Below are positions 51,288 through 61,800 of a DNA stretch of 63,343 bases, piece by piece. The notes below the pieces were generated by a model that saw only the letters and a list, made by a program, of their open reading frames with translations, was not told the DNA's origin and did not search any database. The stretch comes from JAVBPT01 sp031549455 (GTDB lineage: Bacteria > Bacillota > Clostridia > Lachnospirales > JAKSVV01), in NCBI GenBank assembly GCA_031549455.1, contig JAVBPT010000020.1, positions 1 through 63,343 on the forward strand. Direction: 5' to 3'. Made by a program: the position numbers and the translations under genes. Positions within the stretch are counted from its first letter, which is position 1; each line of letters starts with the position of its first letter.

Positions 51288-52956
51288 AATATTGATATTC
51301 ATTATAGCGATGGTGGGCGTATTCTATTTGGGCGCTTATATAAATAACCAATATGTACCCAGCTTTAAGATGATTTCCTTCAGAGAGATCGCTTTGGCAT
51401 CTGCCAGGAATAAGACGGCCCTTGTGATTGATGATTTAATTGTAAACGATGAAGCGGATGTTTTAATCTATGAAAAAGATTATTTGATTCCGGTAAGCGT
51501 GGTGCAAAGATATATGGATGATTCCATGTTTATTGAAGGGGATAAGATCCTGATCACTTATGCCAATAAGTACATCAAGATGCAATTGGATCACAAGGAC
51601 TATTATGAAAATGGACAAAAAAAGACATCGAATCTGGAGCCGAGACGTATAGCCGAAATGGATTACGTCCCAATCTCCACATTTTCAGCGCTCTATCACC
51701 TTGAAATATCATATATTGAAGAAAACGATATTTTATTAATCCAAAAAAAAGAAACCCAAAAGACATTGGGAAATCTAATTAAAAATACGGAGCTTAGATT
51801 GGGACCCGACAAAAAAATGCAGATTGTAGAAAAATTAAAAAAAGGGGCTGCTTTCTATATTTACGAAAAAGGTGAGGAATGGTCAAGGGTAAGAACACAG
51901 ACTGGAATGGTTGGCTATTTAAAAACAAAATATATAAATGAGATTGGCGAGGTGGAAAACACAGTTGTAGAAACAGCGATTCCAAAGAGGCTGCCGGAGG
52001 GAAAGATTAGCATGCTTTGGCATCAAATTACAGTAGTATCTGCCAATCCCAAAATAGAGGATCTGGAAAAAATACCCGGTGTGACGGTGATCTCACCAAC
52101 CTGGTTTGGAATAAAGAATATAAAGGGTGATCTAAAGGATATCGCGGAGCCGTCTTACGTGGAATGGGCGCATCAAAATGGATACGAGGTATGGCCCCTC
52201 ATTTCAAACAGTTTTAATGAGCAGGAAATGACACATGAGGCCCTGTCGAATGTGGAGACTCGTGAGAAAATGATCAATCAGATTGCCACGTTTGTGGAAG
52301 AGTATCATTTGGATGGGATTAACGTGGATATAGAGAATATAAAAAGGGACACGGGCAGATATTTTCTCCAATTTATCCGTGAGCTTGCAATCTGCGCGAA
52401 CCGCAACCAGTTTATTTTATCCGTTGATATGTATATGCCAAGTGGCTCAACTGAACACTATTATCGAAAAGAATTGGGAGAAGTCATTGACTATTTGTGC
52501 TTAATGGCGTATGATGAACATTGGTCGACATCAAGGGAGAGTGGTTCGGTGGCTTCACTTCCATGGGTTAGAAAAGGTGTGGAGACCACTATAAATCTTG
52601 TACCAAAGGAAAAGGTGATACTGGGGATTCCAACGTATACCAGGCTTTGGATTGAGAAGGATGGCACGTTAACGCAAAAGAGCGCGCAGGCTTTAGGCAT
52701 GGAAAGTGCATATAAAAACTTGATAGATCATCAGGCACCCATTTATTATGATGAGGAAACGGAACAAAATTATGGGGAATATGAAAAAGATGGATCCATC
52801 TATAGAATATGGCTTGAGGATGAGATGTCGATTGAGAAGAGGTTAGAAGTGATGAAGAGCTATGGATTAGCGGGCACTGCAACCTGGAAAAAAGGATTTG
52901 AAAAGGAGACCATATGGCCAATTTATAGTAAATATATTTTACAAGGAGAAAAGTAG
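51274..52956 (+). CDS. GH18-type glycosyl hydrolase with copper-amine-oxidase-like and SH3-like domains
   Basis: A 560-residue exported enzyme. An N-terminal anchor or signal (about residues 3-22) precedes a copper amine oxidase N-like domain (about 60-165, LIPVSVVQRYMDD and YVPISTFSALYHLEI). An SH3-like domain follows (about 170-225, ELRLGPDKKMQIVEKL and EWSRVRTQTGMVGYL). The GH18 domain (about 245-560) has the catalytic DGINVDIENI, fitting DxxDxDxE; the acid Glu is present. VILGIPTYTRLW and a final GTATWKKGFEKETIW complete it. These enzymes cleave chitin-like or peptidoglycan beta-linkages. Its overlap with engB and the following two-component pair suggests surface or sporulation-related use. 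Confidence 0.88.
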   Translation: MKIIKILIFIIAMVGVFYLGAYINNQYVPSFKMISFREIALASARNKTALVIDDLIVNDEADVLIYEKDYLIPVSVVQRYMDDSMFIEGDKILITYANKYIKMQLDHKDYYENGQKKTSNLEPRRIAEMDYVPISTFSALYHLEISYIEENDILLIQKKETQKTLGNLIKNTELRLGPDKKMQIVEKLKKGAAFYIYEKGEEWSRVRTQTGMVGYLKTKYINEIGEVENTVVETAIPKRLPEGKISMLWHQITVVSANPKIEDLEKIPGVTVISPTWFGIKNIKGDLKDIAEPSYVEWAHQNGYEVWPLISNSFNEQEMTHEALSNVETREKMINQIATFVEEYHLDGINVDIENIKRDTGRYFLQFIRELAICANRNQFILSVDMYMPSGSTEHYYRKELGEVIDYLCLMAYDEHWSTSRESGSVASLPWVRKGVETTINLVPKEKVILGIPTYTRLWIEKDGTLTQKSAQALGMESAYKNLIDHQAPIYYDEETEQNYGEYEKDGSIYRIWLEDEMSIEKRLEVMKSYGLAGTATWKKGFEKETIWPIYSKYILQGEK

Positions 52957-52957
52957 T

Positions 52958-53647
52958 ATGTACAAAGTTTTAGTTGTCGATGATGAGAAGTTGATTGTAA
53001 AGGGGATTAAATTTGCTCTAGAGCAGGATAGTATGGATGTGGATACGGCTTATGATGGAGATGAAGCAATTGAAAAGGCCAGAAACAATGAATATGATCT
53101 GATTGTTCTGGATGTGATGTTACCCAAAAAAGATGGTCTGGAAGTTTGTCAAACGATACGGGAAACTTCTAAGGTGCCAATTCTCATGTTGACAGCAAAA
53201 GGGGAAGATATGGATAAGATCATGGGACTAGAATATGGGGCAGATGACTATATGACGAAACCATTCAATGTCCTTGAGTTTAAAGCCAGAATTAAGGCAA
53301 TCTTGAGGAGGAGCGGTTATACAGTCATAAAAGAACCTGTAAATCCATCTTCTCTTATACAAGTAAAGGATCTTGAAATGAACCTAGAATCACGTAGAAT
53401 AAAAATAGCAGGGGTTGAGATTAATCTGACTGCAAAAGAATTTGATATTCTGCATCTTTTGATTACAAACCCGAATAAAGTATACAGTAGAGAAGTTTTA
53501 TTAAATAAAATATGGGGAGAGTATTTAGGAGACGTTCGTACGGTAGATGTGCATATGAGAAGGTTGCGTGAGAAGATAGAGGAAAATCCAAGCAATCCTA
53601 AATATTTATATACAAAGTGGGGAGTGGGTTACTATTTTAAAGATTGA
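52958..53647 (+). CDS. OmpR/PhoB-family response regulator
   Basis: A 229-residue regulator. The receiver (residues 1-120) has DDEKLIVKG, the phospho-Asp in DLIVLDVMLPKKDGLEVCQ (about residue 51), MLTAKGED and DDYMTKPFNVLE (Lys about 100). The winged-helix DNA-binding domain (about 130-229) contains LTAKEFDILHLLITNPNKVYSREVLL and VDVHMRRLREKIEENPSNPKYLYTKWGVGY. ATG 52958 follows AAGGAG; an earlier in-frame ATG at 52898 lies inside the preceding gene. It is 1 nt from the GH18 stop and followed by its kinase. Confidence 0.93.
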   Translation: MYKVLVVDDEKLIVKGIKFALEQDSMDVDTAYDGDEAIEKARNNEYDLIVLDVMLPKKDGLEVCQTIRETSKVPILMLTAKGEDMDKIMGLEYGADDYMTKPFNVLEFKARIKAILRRSGYTVIKEPVNPSSLIQVKDLEMNLESRRIKIAGVEINLTAKEFDILHLLITNPNKVYSREVLLNKIWGEYLGDVRTVDVHMRRLREKIEENPSNPKYLYTKWGVGYYFKD

Positions 53648-54992
53648 TAAGATATGGTATAAAACCAAATGGATTCATAGTTTAAGATTAAAACTTGCGC
53701 TGATTTATATTTCAATCAGCGTCCTTTCATTGGCTTTTTTTACAACGGTTATCTATACCACTTTAGAGGAAGCCTTTGTAAAAGAATACAGGCAAGAGAT
53801 TGAGGTGAAGCTGGATAACCTGTCCAGATATATTGAGGAAAATCTGGATATTTATTACGATAATGAAGAGTTACTGTTTAAATATATTCGGTTGGTGGAA
53901 GAGGAATCGGGAATAAAAATCTCGATTGTGGATTTAAATCATGACATCGGCAATGAGGAGTTGCCCTCTAACATAGATGCAGAGACTTTTGTGGAAGACC
54001 AAGAAGGGAACCCCGTCTTACATATTTATTCTGTCAGCGAGTCGACAATTGTAAAGGACCTAATTAGTCATATTAGTGATAAGGTTGTCTATATCAGTGT
54101 TGGAACGATACTTGGATTGGCGATTATTGTATTTCTCATTACCGGATTTATCACCAACCCAATTCATAGAATGTTAAAAATCATTGATAAGATGGCTAAT
54201 GGAAAGTTTGATGAGAAGGTAAAAGTAAAAGGACATGATGAGCTTGCGGAGCTTGCGATGGCCTTTAATCAAATGAGTGCAAAACTTCAAAAAATTGATG
54301 CCAATCGGCAAGAATTTGTGTCGAATGTATCGCACGAATTAAAAACGCCACTCAGCTCAATGAAGGTATTAATAGAGTCCATGTTACTACAAGAGGACAT
54401 ATCAAGGGATGTGTACAAAGAATTTCTGGCGGATACAAATAGTGAAATCGACCGGTTGACGGAAATCATTAATCATTTATTGATGCTTGTGAAGTTGGAT
54501 ATAAAGGTCTTGCCACTGACGCTGGAGGTCATTAACCTAAATCAAATGATGGATGGAATTGTGAAAAGACTTTCTATTTTGGCGAGTAAGAAGAACATAG
54601 AACTTAAGATCATTGAAGAGAAAGATGAAGTGATTGCGGAGATAGATAAGATTAAGATGACTTTGGCAATTTCAAATCTGATCGAAAACGGGATTAAGTA
54701 CACAGATGACGGGTGCGTAGAGGTTAAGATTGATTCAGATCACCAAAATGCCTATATAACGGTTACGGATACAGGAGTAGGCATAGCAGAAGAAGAGCAG
54801 AATAAAATTTTTGATCGGTTCTACCGGATTGATAAAACCAGAGATAGGGAGACAGGGGGAACAGGACTGGGCCTCTCCATAACACATCGAGCAGTTTTGC
54901 TACATGAAGGGAGTATCAAAGTGATCAGCGAAGAAGGGAAAGGAACCTCATTTGTTGTAAGAATTCCGATTAAACAGAATAAAGATAAATAG
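53643..54992 (+). CDS. Sensor histidine kinase, partner of the OmpR-type regulator
   Basis: A kinase of about 449 residues. An N-terminal transmembrane segment (KLALIYISISVLSLAFFTTVIY), an extracellular domain (about 45-125), a second TM (VVYISVGTILGLAIIVFLITGFI) and HAMP follow. HisKA reads SNVSHELKTPLSSMKVLIESML, with the phospho-His in SHELKTPL. The ATPase has N-box NLIENGIKYTDDG, G1 DTGVGIAEEEQNKIF and G2 GGTGLGLSI. The first in-frame canonical start is TTG 53730, which would cut the first TM. Conserved protein continues upstream to 53643, where only ATT or ATA codons are available. The start is therefore uncertain: ATT 53643 overlaps the regulator's stop codon. Confidence 0.78.
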   Translation: MDKIWYKTKWIHSLRLKLALIYISISVLSLAFFTTVIYTTLEEAFVKEYRQEIEVKLDNLSRYIEENLDIYYDNEELLFKYIRLVEEESGIKISIVDLNHDIGNEELPSNIDAETFVEDQEGNPVLHIYSVSESTIVKDLISHISDKVVYISVGTILGLAIIVFLITGFITNPIHRMLKIIDKMANGKFDEKVKVKGHDELAELAMAFNQMSAKLQKIDANRQEFVSNVSHELKTPLSSMKVLIESMLLQEDISRDVYKEFLADTNSEIDRLTEIINHLLMLVKLDIKVLPLTLEVINLNQMMDGIVKRLSILASKKNIELKIIEEKDEVIAEIDKIKMTLAISNLIENGIKYTDDGCVEVKIDSDHQNAYITVTDTGVGIAEEEQNKIFDRFYRIDKTRDRETGGTGLGLSITHRAVLLHEGSIKVISEEGKGTSFVVRIPIKQNKDK

Positions 54993-55059
54993 AATTTTAT
55001 CCTAAATTGTAGAAAACTATTTTTAAATATGTTATGATGGTGTCAATATAGGTAGGGAT

Positions 55060-55611
55060 ATGGCAAGTCTAAGCAATGATGAAAGGTTTATAATCCTCTC
55101 AACTGAGAATGTGTATATTACATGGGAACAAATCGAAGAATGTGCTAGAATGATTGCGAAGGATATTGATCAAAAGTATAGAGATCAGAAAGTGTGTTTG
55201 TTGGGTGCTGCAAGAGGCGGACTGATTCCGCTTATTCGCATCTCGCATTTACTTGATATGAGGGATATTTCAATTATTCAGGTCAAATTAACGGCAACAG
55301 ATGACCCGATTTACGAAGGCAATACAATGAGACCGGAGATTGTGCTAGAGTGTTTAAAGAATCAATTTGACCAGTTTATTCTAATAGAAGATGTCATTGA
55401 GACAGGAACCACGTGTAATGAGGTCATTAAGTTAATTGAAAGCTATGGTAAAAAAGTGGTAGAAACGTATGCTCTGTATGTAAGAGAAAGTTTCATTGAA
55501 AAAGGGCGAGAATTGGAAAAAAATACCCCATTATCTTATATCTACACAAAACCAGATGAATGTTGGGCATTTTTGCCTTGGGAGGTAAAAGTGGACTTAA
55601 ATCAAATATAA
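55060..55611 (+). CDS. Phosphoribosyltransferase-family protein
   Basis: A 183-residue type I phosphoribosyltransferase. The PRPP-binding loop is FILIEDVIETGTTCNEVIKLIE (about residues 106-127) with the two adjacent acidic residues ED. An N-terminal loop ARGGLIPLIRISHLLDM (about 49-65) binds pyrophosphate. CLLGAA and YTKPDECWAFLPWEV are also typical of purine PRTases such as xanthine or hypoxanthine enzymes. The exact base is undetermined. TAGGTAGGG precedes the ATG. It stands alone, with a terminator at 55611 shared with the convergent HD-GYP gene. Confidence 0.8.
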   Translation: MASLSNDERFIILSTENVYITWEQIEECARMIAKDIDQKYRDQKVCLLGAARGGLIPLIRISHLLDMRDISIIQVKLTATDDPIYEGNTMRPEIVLECLKNQFDQFILIEDVIETGTTCNEVIKLIESYGKKVVETYALYVRESFIEKGRELEKNTPLSYIYTKPDECWAFLPWEVKVDLNQI

Positions 55612-55631
55612 AAAAGCCGTAAGGCTTTTTT
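55611..55631. terminator. Bidirectional terminator between the phosphoribosyltransferase and HD-GYP genes
   Basis: AAAAAGCC-GTAA-GGCTTTTT: an 8-bp perfect stem with A/T flanks on both sides, serving both converging transcripts. Confidence 0.85.
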
Positions 55632-56856
55632 ATATAACTTTATGTAGTGAGAGCTGATCATTTAAAAGATTTTCATTTGCAATTTTTGTGATCTCCTCTT
55701 CGATTTGTTTTTGATTAGAATTAAAGGCCTCAATGAACTTATCAACCAGTATGGTGTCAAATTGAGTAGAGGCATTCTTTTTTAATTCTTCTTTTGCGTT
55801 AATAAATGTTTTTGGGTCATTATAATTCCTTCTACTTGTCATGGCATCAAAAGCATCAGCAATGGCGACAATTCGAGCAATAAGAGGGATATTTTCGCCA
55901 CTCAGTCGATCTGGGTATCCATTTCCATCATATCTTTCATGATGGTTTCGGATGGCAGGTACCACTTTATCGAACATCTTGTTGTTATAAATCAAGGAAT
56001 GCCCAATAAGCGCATGTTTTTTAATGTGTTCATATTCTTCATTTGTAAGTTGTGTTTCTTTCTTTAGAATTTCATCCCGGATACCAATCTTTCCGATATC
56101 ATGGAATAAACCGCCGATTTTTAAGGCTTTTAGCATTTCCTCAGATAGATTAATTTGTTTTCCTAGATAAACGGAGAACATGGCAACCCGGTCAGCGTGA
56201 CCACGGGTATAAGTATCCTTGGCATCAACCACTTTCCGTAATGTATCAATTACTTCATAGTAATTATGCTCTAGTTCAGAATGTAGTTTTTCGACTTCTT
56301 CAGAGTAAGATTTGGCTTCCGCATACAATTGGCGAATTCGTTTATTTTGTTCAATTGACTTGATTCCGGATTGGATCCACACATTTAGCTCATCCATTTT
56401 ATCCGTCTTTTGGCAGTAGCCCTGTATATTTAAAGAGGCCACCGTTTCAAGGGGAGGCTTTCTATCGGAGTAACCGGTTACAATAATAATAAATAGTGAA
56501 AAATTGGTTTTTCTGATCTCAGAAACCAATTCGTCCCCATTAATTGGGGTCATAAGATAGTCGGTTATAAGAATATCAAAGGAGTCATTACTTTTAATCA
56601 TTTCTAGTGCTTCCACCGGGTTGGTTGTACGAGTTACCTTATCGATACCAATATTCCTTAGATTTATTTGCATTGTATCAAGAGCACCATCATTGTCATC
56701 GACAATGAGTACTCTATAGGTAGAGTTATTTTTCATGACTTCTTCAGAGAGCGCCTTTGCTTCTATTTTTTCTACATTAGCAACGGCTTCTCTTCTTTCT
56801 TCCTCGGTTAGTTCTAGTTTGTTTTCTTGCTGAGATGTGCCACTTCCGATTCTCAT
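55630..56856 (-). CDS. Response regulator with HD-GYP phosphodiesterase domain
   Basis: A 408-residue protein. The receiver domain (about residues 45-165) has VLIVDDNDGALD (acidic pair), the phospho-Asp in ILITDYLMTPINGDELV and VTGYSDRKPP. A coiled linker joins it to an HD-GYP domain (about 215-390): RGHADRVAMFSVYLG, the catalytic pair GLFHDIGKIGI, KHALIGHSLI, NHHERYDGNGYPDRLSG (carrying the HHExxDGxGYP signature) and RIVAIADAFDAM. HD-GYP domains hydrolyse cyclic-di-GMP. The gene overlaps the kinase upstream by 4 nt (ATGA) and is the third of the NRPS operon. It is probably the phosphorylation target of that kinase. Confidence 0.92.
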   Translation of the reverse strand: MRIGSGTSQQENKLELTEEERREAVANVEKIEAKALSEEVMKNNSTYRVLIVDDNDGALDTMQINLRNIGIDKVTRTTNPVEALEMIKSNDSFDILITDYLMTPINGDELVSEIRKTNFSLFIIIVTGYSDRKPPLETVASLNIQGYCQKTDKMDELNVWIQSGIKSIEQNKRIRQLYAEAKSYSEEVEKLHSELEHNYYEVIDTLRKVVDAKDTYTRGHADRVAMFSVYLGKQINLSEEMLKALKIGGLFHDIGKIGIRDEILKKETQLTNEEYEHIKKHALIGHSLIYNNKMFDKVVPAIRNHHERYDGNGYPDRLSGENIPLIARIVAIADAFDAMTSRRNYNDPKTFINAKEELKKNASTQFDTILVDKFIEAFNSNQKQIEEEITKIANENLLNDQLSLHKVI

Positions 56857-58838
56857 ATTTCCTCCACTTTCTGCTTTTTAGGGATTTCAATGACAAACTC
56901 TGTAGAAATTCCCTTTTCCACAGCTACCTTGATGTCACCGTCAAATTTACTTTTAATGGTCGTGTAAGAGATGTAGAGACCGAGTCCGGTTCCTTTTGCC
57001 CCCTTTGAGGTGTACATTTCTTTAAAAATCTTATTCAGGATGGCATCTTTAATACCGCCTGCATAATCTTTTACAGAAATATAAATAAGTTCAGAATCAG
57101 AGTGAACTCGTATCTCGATAATTCCCTTTCGATTCGCATAAGCATCAATTGAATTTGCAATCATGTTGGTAATAACTTGAACAAGGGCCACGATGCTTCC
57201 GTTCACAACTTCATTATAGCATGAATTTACTTCTTCGTCTAGGATACAATTGTGTTGTCTTAAAGAGTCAGTTGTGATTAATCTTACTCGTTTTATAAGG
57301 TCATCAATGGAAAATTCAACATTGTGTTCTTGCGATGTGGCGGCAACCTGATCCTTGATGGTTGAGATTACGTCATTCATATAGGCAATCTGCTTACTTG
57401 CTTTCAATACCCACGCCATCATATCGATTGCAATATCTTCATGATCCTTTCTAGTAACATCGTCATTATAAATAGATTGTTTATATTCCTTAATCAGTTC
57501 ACTTAATGATTCTACATTTCCAGAGAGGGCAAAAATAGGTGTTTTTAGGTTATGGGCAATTCCGCCAATGAATTGTCCAATGGACAACATTTTTTCTCGC
57601 TCAACTAACACGTTTTGTTCCTCTTCTTTCATCTTTTGGAACTCATTAAAAGCGGATTCTAGCTCGCCAATTTCATCATCAGAAGTAATGGGAAGTGTTT
57701 TTGTTTTATTTGATTTCCGAATCAGGTCACGTAAACTCCTTGCCACGTCTTTTATATCTGTGGAGAGAGATTTCGAGAAGTAAAAAAGTATAACAGAATT
57801 AATGGCAAAAAGAACCAAAAAGGAGAGAATAAATATAAGCAATAGTTGGGTTGAGATCATATGAAATTTTATCCCTATGTAATAGACTTGATTATCAAAT
57901 TCAAATTTTAAAACCGCCGCTTGTTCATCCACGCCATAATATTCATATGCTCTGCCATTGTGGAGATCATAATAAGTATATATATACTTGATAAAGAATT
58001 TGCTGTATGTTTTGGAGCCATTCTTCTTAATAATTATGCCGTCTTGATTTATCAGAAAAGTATCATTGCTTTTATCAATTCGTTCAATATTACTTGTAGT
58101 TTCAAAGATTTCGTTTATCGTGGAATAAGAGCCGGATCTAATGTCGGATGCTATTTTTTCTAGTTCGGCTTTATAGGTGTAGAAAAGCACATCTGCTTTT
58201 TCTCTAGTTAAGTAAACATATCCGATCAGAGAGGTCATAAGGATCGCAACAGAAAACATGGGAATGATCTGCATAAAAATACTACCGCTGAGCCCAAACT
58301 TAAAGTTGTCCTTTTTGATTTTCATTCCTTCGTCTGACGAGTACTCTGAGAATTTGGAAACAATAATTTTTTTAATCTCGTTTTTGACCATCAAGAAGGA
58401 AATAATAGCGGCCAAGGTGAGTGAGGTAAAGACGAGTGTTATAAATTTAAATATTAAAATAATAGACGCATTCATAAAAGTAAGAAGGACTACCAAACCA
58501 AACGTTGGAATGAATATCTTCGTGATATAGGTGTTGATAGGGAAACGATAAAGTTTTTGTTTTGCATCTTTTTCACTTAGCGCATTATTAATAAGACATA
58601 TTTGAAAAGATACAACAATGATTTCAAATATAATGGTGAATAAAAATATAGAGGTATATTGCATGTCATATGTGTACTTTTCAAGCTCTATTTGAAAAAT
58701 ATTGTTAACAGAATCGGGTGGATAATTAAGAACGTAAGGCACTAAAAAATAAAAGCCTATTAAAACAAAAATATTTACAATGGTGTAAAAACCCATTATC
58801 TTCATTATATTTTTAGTATCTAATACCTTTTTGTTCAT
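56853..58838 (-). CDS. Membrane sensor histidine kinase (Cache-like sensor, HAMP)
   Basis: A 661-residue kinase. Residues 1-200 contain six hydrophobic segments in a 7TM-like array. A further TM pair flanks an extracellular domain (about 205-325) with a helix and DGIIIKKNGSKTYS plus YYGVDEQAAVLKFEF, resembling a Cache sensor. HAMP is seen near 350-405. The phospho-His lies in GQFIGGIAHNLKTPIFALSG (about 428). The ATPase has the N-box ITNMIANSIDAY, DYAGGIKDAIL and GAKGTGLGLYIS. ATG 58838 follows GAGGTGGGGG; an earlier in-frame GTG (58850) overlaps that site. It starts 8 nt after the NRPS stop, so it is co-transcribed with NRPS and HD-GYP. It probably senses an extracellular or membrane ligand, possibly the peptide product. 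Confidence 0.88.
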   Translation of the reverse strand: MNKKVLDTKNIMKIMGFYTIVNIFVLIGFYFLVPYVLNYPPDSVNNIFQIELEKYTYDMQYTSIFLFTIIFEIIVVSFQICLINNALSEKDAKQKLYRFPINTYITKIFIPTFGLVVLLTFMNASIILIFKFITLVFTSLTLAAIISFLMVKNEIKKIIVSKFSEYSSDEGMKIKKDNFKFGLSGSIFMQIIPMFSVAILMTSLIGYVYLTREKADVLFYTYKAELEKIASDIRSGSYSTINEIFETTSNIERIDKSNDTFLINQDGIIIKKNGSKTYSKFFIKYIYTYYDLHNGRAYEYYGVDEQAAVLKFEFDNQVYYIGIKFHMISTQLLLIFILSFLVLFAINSVILFYFSKSLSTDIKDVARSLRDLIRKSNKTKTLPITSDDEIGELESAFNEFQKMKEEEQNVLVEREKMLSIGQFIGGIAHNLKTPIFALSGNVESLSELIKEYKQSIYNDDVTRKDHEDIAIDMMAWVLKASKQIAYMNDVISTIKDQVAATSQEHNVEFSIDDLIKRVRLITTDSLRQHNCILDEEVNSCYNEVVNGSIVALVQVITNMIANSIDAYANRKGIIEIRVHSDSELIYISVKDYAGGIKDAILNKIFKEMYTSKGAKGTGLGLYISYTTIKSKFDGDIKVAVEKGISTEFVIEIPKKQKVEEI

Positions 58839-58846
58839 CCCCCACC

Positions 58847-61800
58847 TCACACTTTAATATTTTTTATGTATTCTTCATCTATTTGATCCCATCTGAAGTC
58901 TAAATTTGATAGTATGGTATTCGAAACCGAATTGGATAATGCAATGTTACTGTTTAGCGAGAGCTTGTTCTCCCTATAAAACAGAGTCATGAGCGCATGA
59001 TACTTATCTTGGTTAAAACGAATCAATTTGTCTAAATACTGAACAAACTCGGTTGCGGATTGCTTTTCTTGATTTGAAATATTGAGATAACTCAGTATTT
59101 TCCTAATTTTTATATAGTTGTCATTATATAAATGGAAACAAATTTGATCTGTTTTGGTGTTCACCAAACTGACTATGGCAGAAGCACATTGGTCAACAGG
59201 TGTGATCTCTACATAATGATCTAAAATCTCATCTGATATTTTTTCTAAAGAGATGAGTTCCTGCAATAGGTTATAGAAAAAATTCTCTTCTTTATTTATT
59301 TGCAATTTTGAACAGTTTTTCCCCCAGGTTAAGTTTCCGACTCTATAAATCCTTGATTTTAAACCTTTATTTTGTATTGCATTTAATACTTTTACCTCGG
59401 CTTCAAATTTTGTATCTATATATACATTTTGTTCATATTTTTGGTTGATGTAAAGGTGATTTTCGGTAAAAATGGCTTCTTTATCTGTCTCAACAAGATA
59501 ATTGCCGGAAACAGAGGTTGTTGAAATATGATGCATGGTTATATTTCTGTTAAGACAAAAGTCAATAATGTTTTCTGTTCCCAACACATTTGTATTGTAA
59601 AAGTCTTTATAATTGCCAAAATGTTTTACGTTGGCTGCGCAGTGTATAACATCTGTTAATCCGAAGTTGTCGTCGAATGAACTCAAATTTTTTTTCGTTA
59701 TATCTCCGCTAACAATATGTATCTTACAGATCATTTGATCGGATACATCCGAACCAAAGTAATAAGAAAGAATATTTTTCAATCGAATTTGGCCATCTAA
59801 AGAATTGCCTCTGATTAAGCAATATATGTTTTCGATGTTTTGATCATACAATTCTTTTAAGATATGTATTCCTAAAAAACCAGTACCACCGGTGATTAAA
59901 ATCGAATGGGAATTGGGCGAGTCTTTTTTTATAAACGGCGAATCTGGATTTTGAATATTTATAATATGATTCACGGGGATAGTATTCTTTGGTCTGGAGC
60001 TTTTAAGTAGCTCTTCAATGGTACCATTATTATAAATTTCCTCTATCGTGAAGTTGAGACCAACCTTTTGTAGGGAAAAGGCGAGCTTGAGTACATTTAT
60101 GGAATCTCCTCCTATATTGAAAAAATTTTGGTTGATGCCAACATATTCTTTATTTAAAATTTCACCAAATGTTTTGGACATTAATTTCTCAATCTTGCTT
60201 ATGGGTGGCTTTATTTCTGATAAATTTGCCAGCTGTCTTTCATCCATCATTTTTTTAATGTCAACTTTTCCATTTGAGGTTAAAGGAATGCTTTTTAGTT
60301 GGTATATTTCGCTAGGTACCATATAAGAAGGGATTGTTCTTAAAAGTTCTCCTTTAAGAACATCTGCATTCAAAATCTTATCGGAAACAATAAAAGCGAT
60401 GATTCTATAACTAAAATCTGTTTTTTCTGGAATAATAGTGACTTGTCTTACCCATGGGAATTCTTTTATCTTGGATTCAATTTCACCGAGTTCGACTCGA
60501 AAGCCCCTTATTTGGACTTGATTATCTTTTCTTCCGAGATAAACTAGATCACCGTTATCCAAAATCTTAGCCATATCCCCTGACCTATAGGCTTTTTCTT
60601 TCGAGTATTCACATTTTATAAATCTTTCATTTGTAAGCGTTTCATTATTTAAATAGCCGCGTGCGACACCATCTCCCAATACATAAATTTCGCCCTCTAT
60701 CCCTTTTGGCAGGAGTTTTAAATTTTTATCTAGTAAAAGCAATTTAAGTGTGGGAATAGGTTTTCCTATATTACTAATATTTGTAGTAATCTCATTATAA
60801 GTTATTTTTTTGAATGTACAGTGAACGGTTGTTTCCGTTATACCATACATATTCACGAACTTTATACCCTTATTTAATCTTCTCCATTCTTTAATAAGGA
60901 AAGGCTTGAATTCTTCCCCACCAAATATCACATACCTTAGTTTTAGATTTCGAATGATTTCCTCGTTTTTTTCTATTAGGAAATTAGAAAAAGAGGACGG
61001 GGTCTGATTTAAAACGGTCACTCTCTTATCTGAAATATACTTTAAAAAGAGGTCGTGGTTTAGAGTCATTTTTTCATCAATGATTAGAAGTTTACCACCA
61101 TATAAAAGGGCACCATACATTTCCCAAACTGAAAAATCAAAAGCGAATGAGTGAAAAAGTGTCCATACATCTTCGCTGTTAAAATAGTATTGAAATTTGG
61201 AGTTTTTCATTAATCGAACAACATTTTTGTGTTCGATCATAACACCTTTTGGTTTTCCCGTGCTGCCAGAAGTATAGATAACGTATAGAAGATCGCTTGG
61301 GGAATTAATTGGTTCGGGGTTGGTTTTATTTGCCACTTTTTCTAAAGAATCCATATCGATTTCAATTCTTTCATATTTAAAATCCAAATTTTCTACGTTG
61401 CAATTTTTTGTAAGCAAAATCTTAGCATTGCTGTTTTCCAGAATATATCTTTTTCTATCATCGGGGTAGCTTGGTAAAATAGGCAGGTAGGCGCCCCCTG
61501 CCTTTATGATGGAAATTGCTGCTAAAACCATTTCAATACTACGCTCTGCCATTATAGCCACGATGGTTTGACGGGTGACCCCTTTTTCTTTTAGTATTCT
61601 AGAAAGTTGGTTGGCTTTTTCATTTAGTTCTCTATAGGTGATTTTCAAATTATCATGCTCAATGGCAATGTTATCCGGCGTTTTAACTACCTGTTCTTCG
61701 AAAAGCTGATGCACTAATTTGCTTTTGGGATAAGATGCCTCTGCACCATTATAAGTATATAACAGTTCTTTTTCTTCTCTTTTTGAGATTAGTTTCAATT

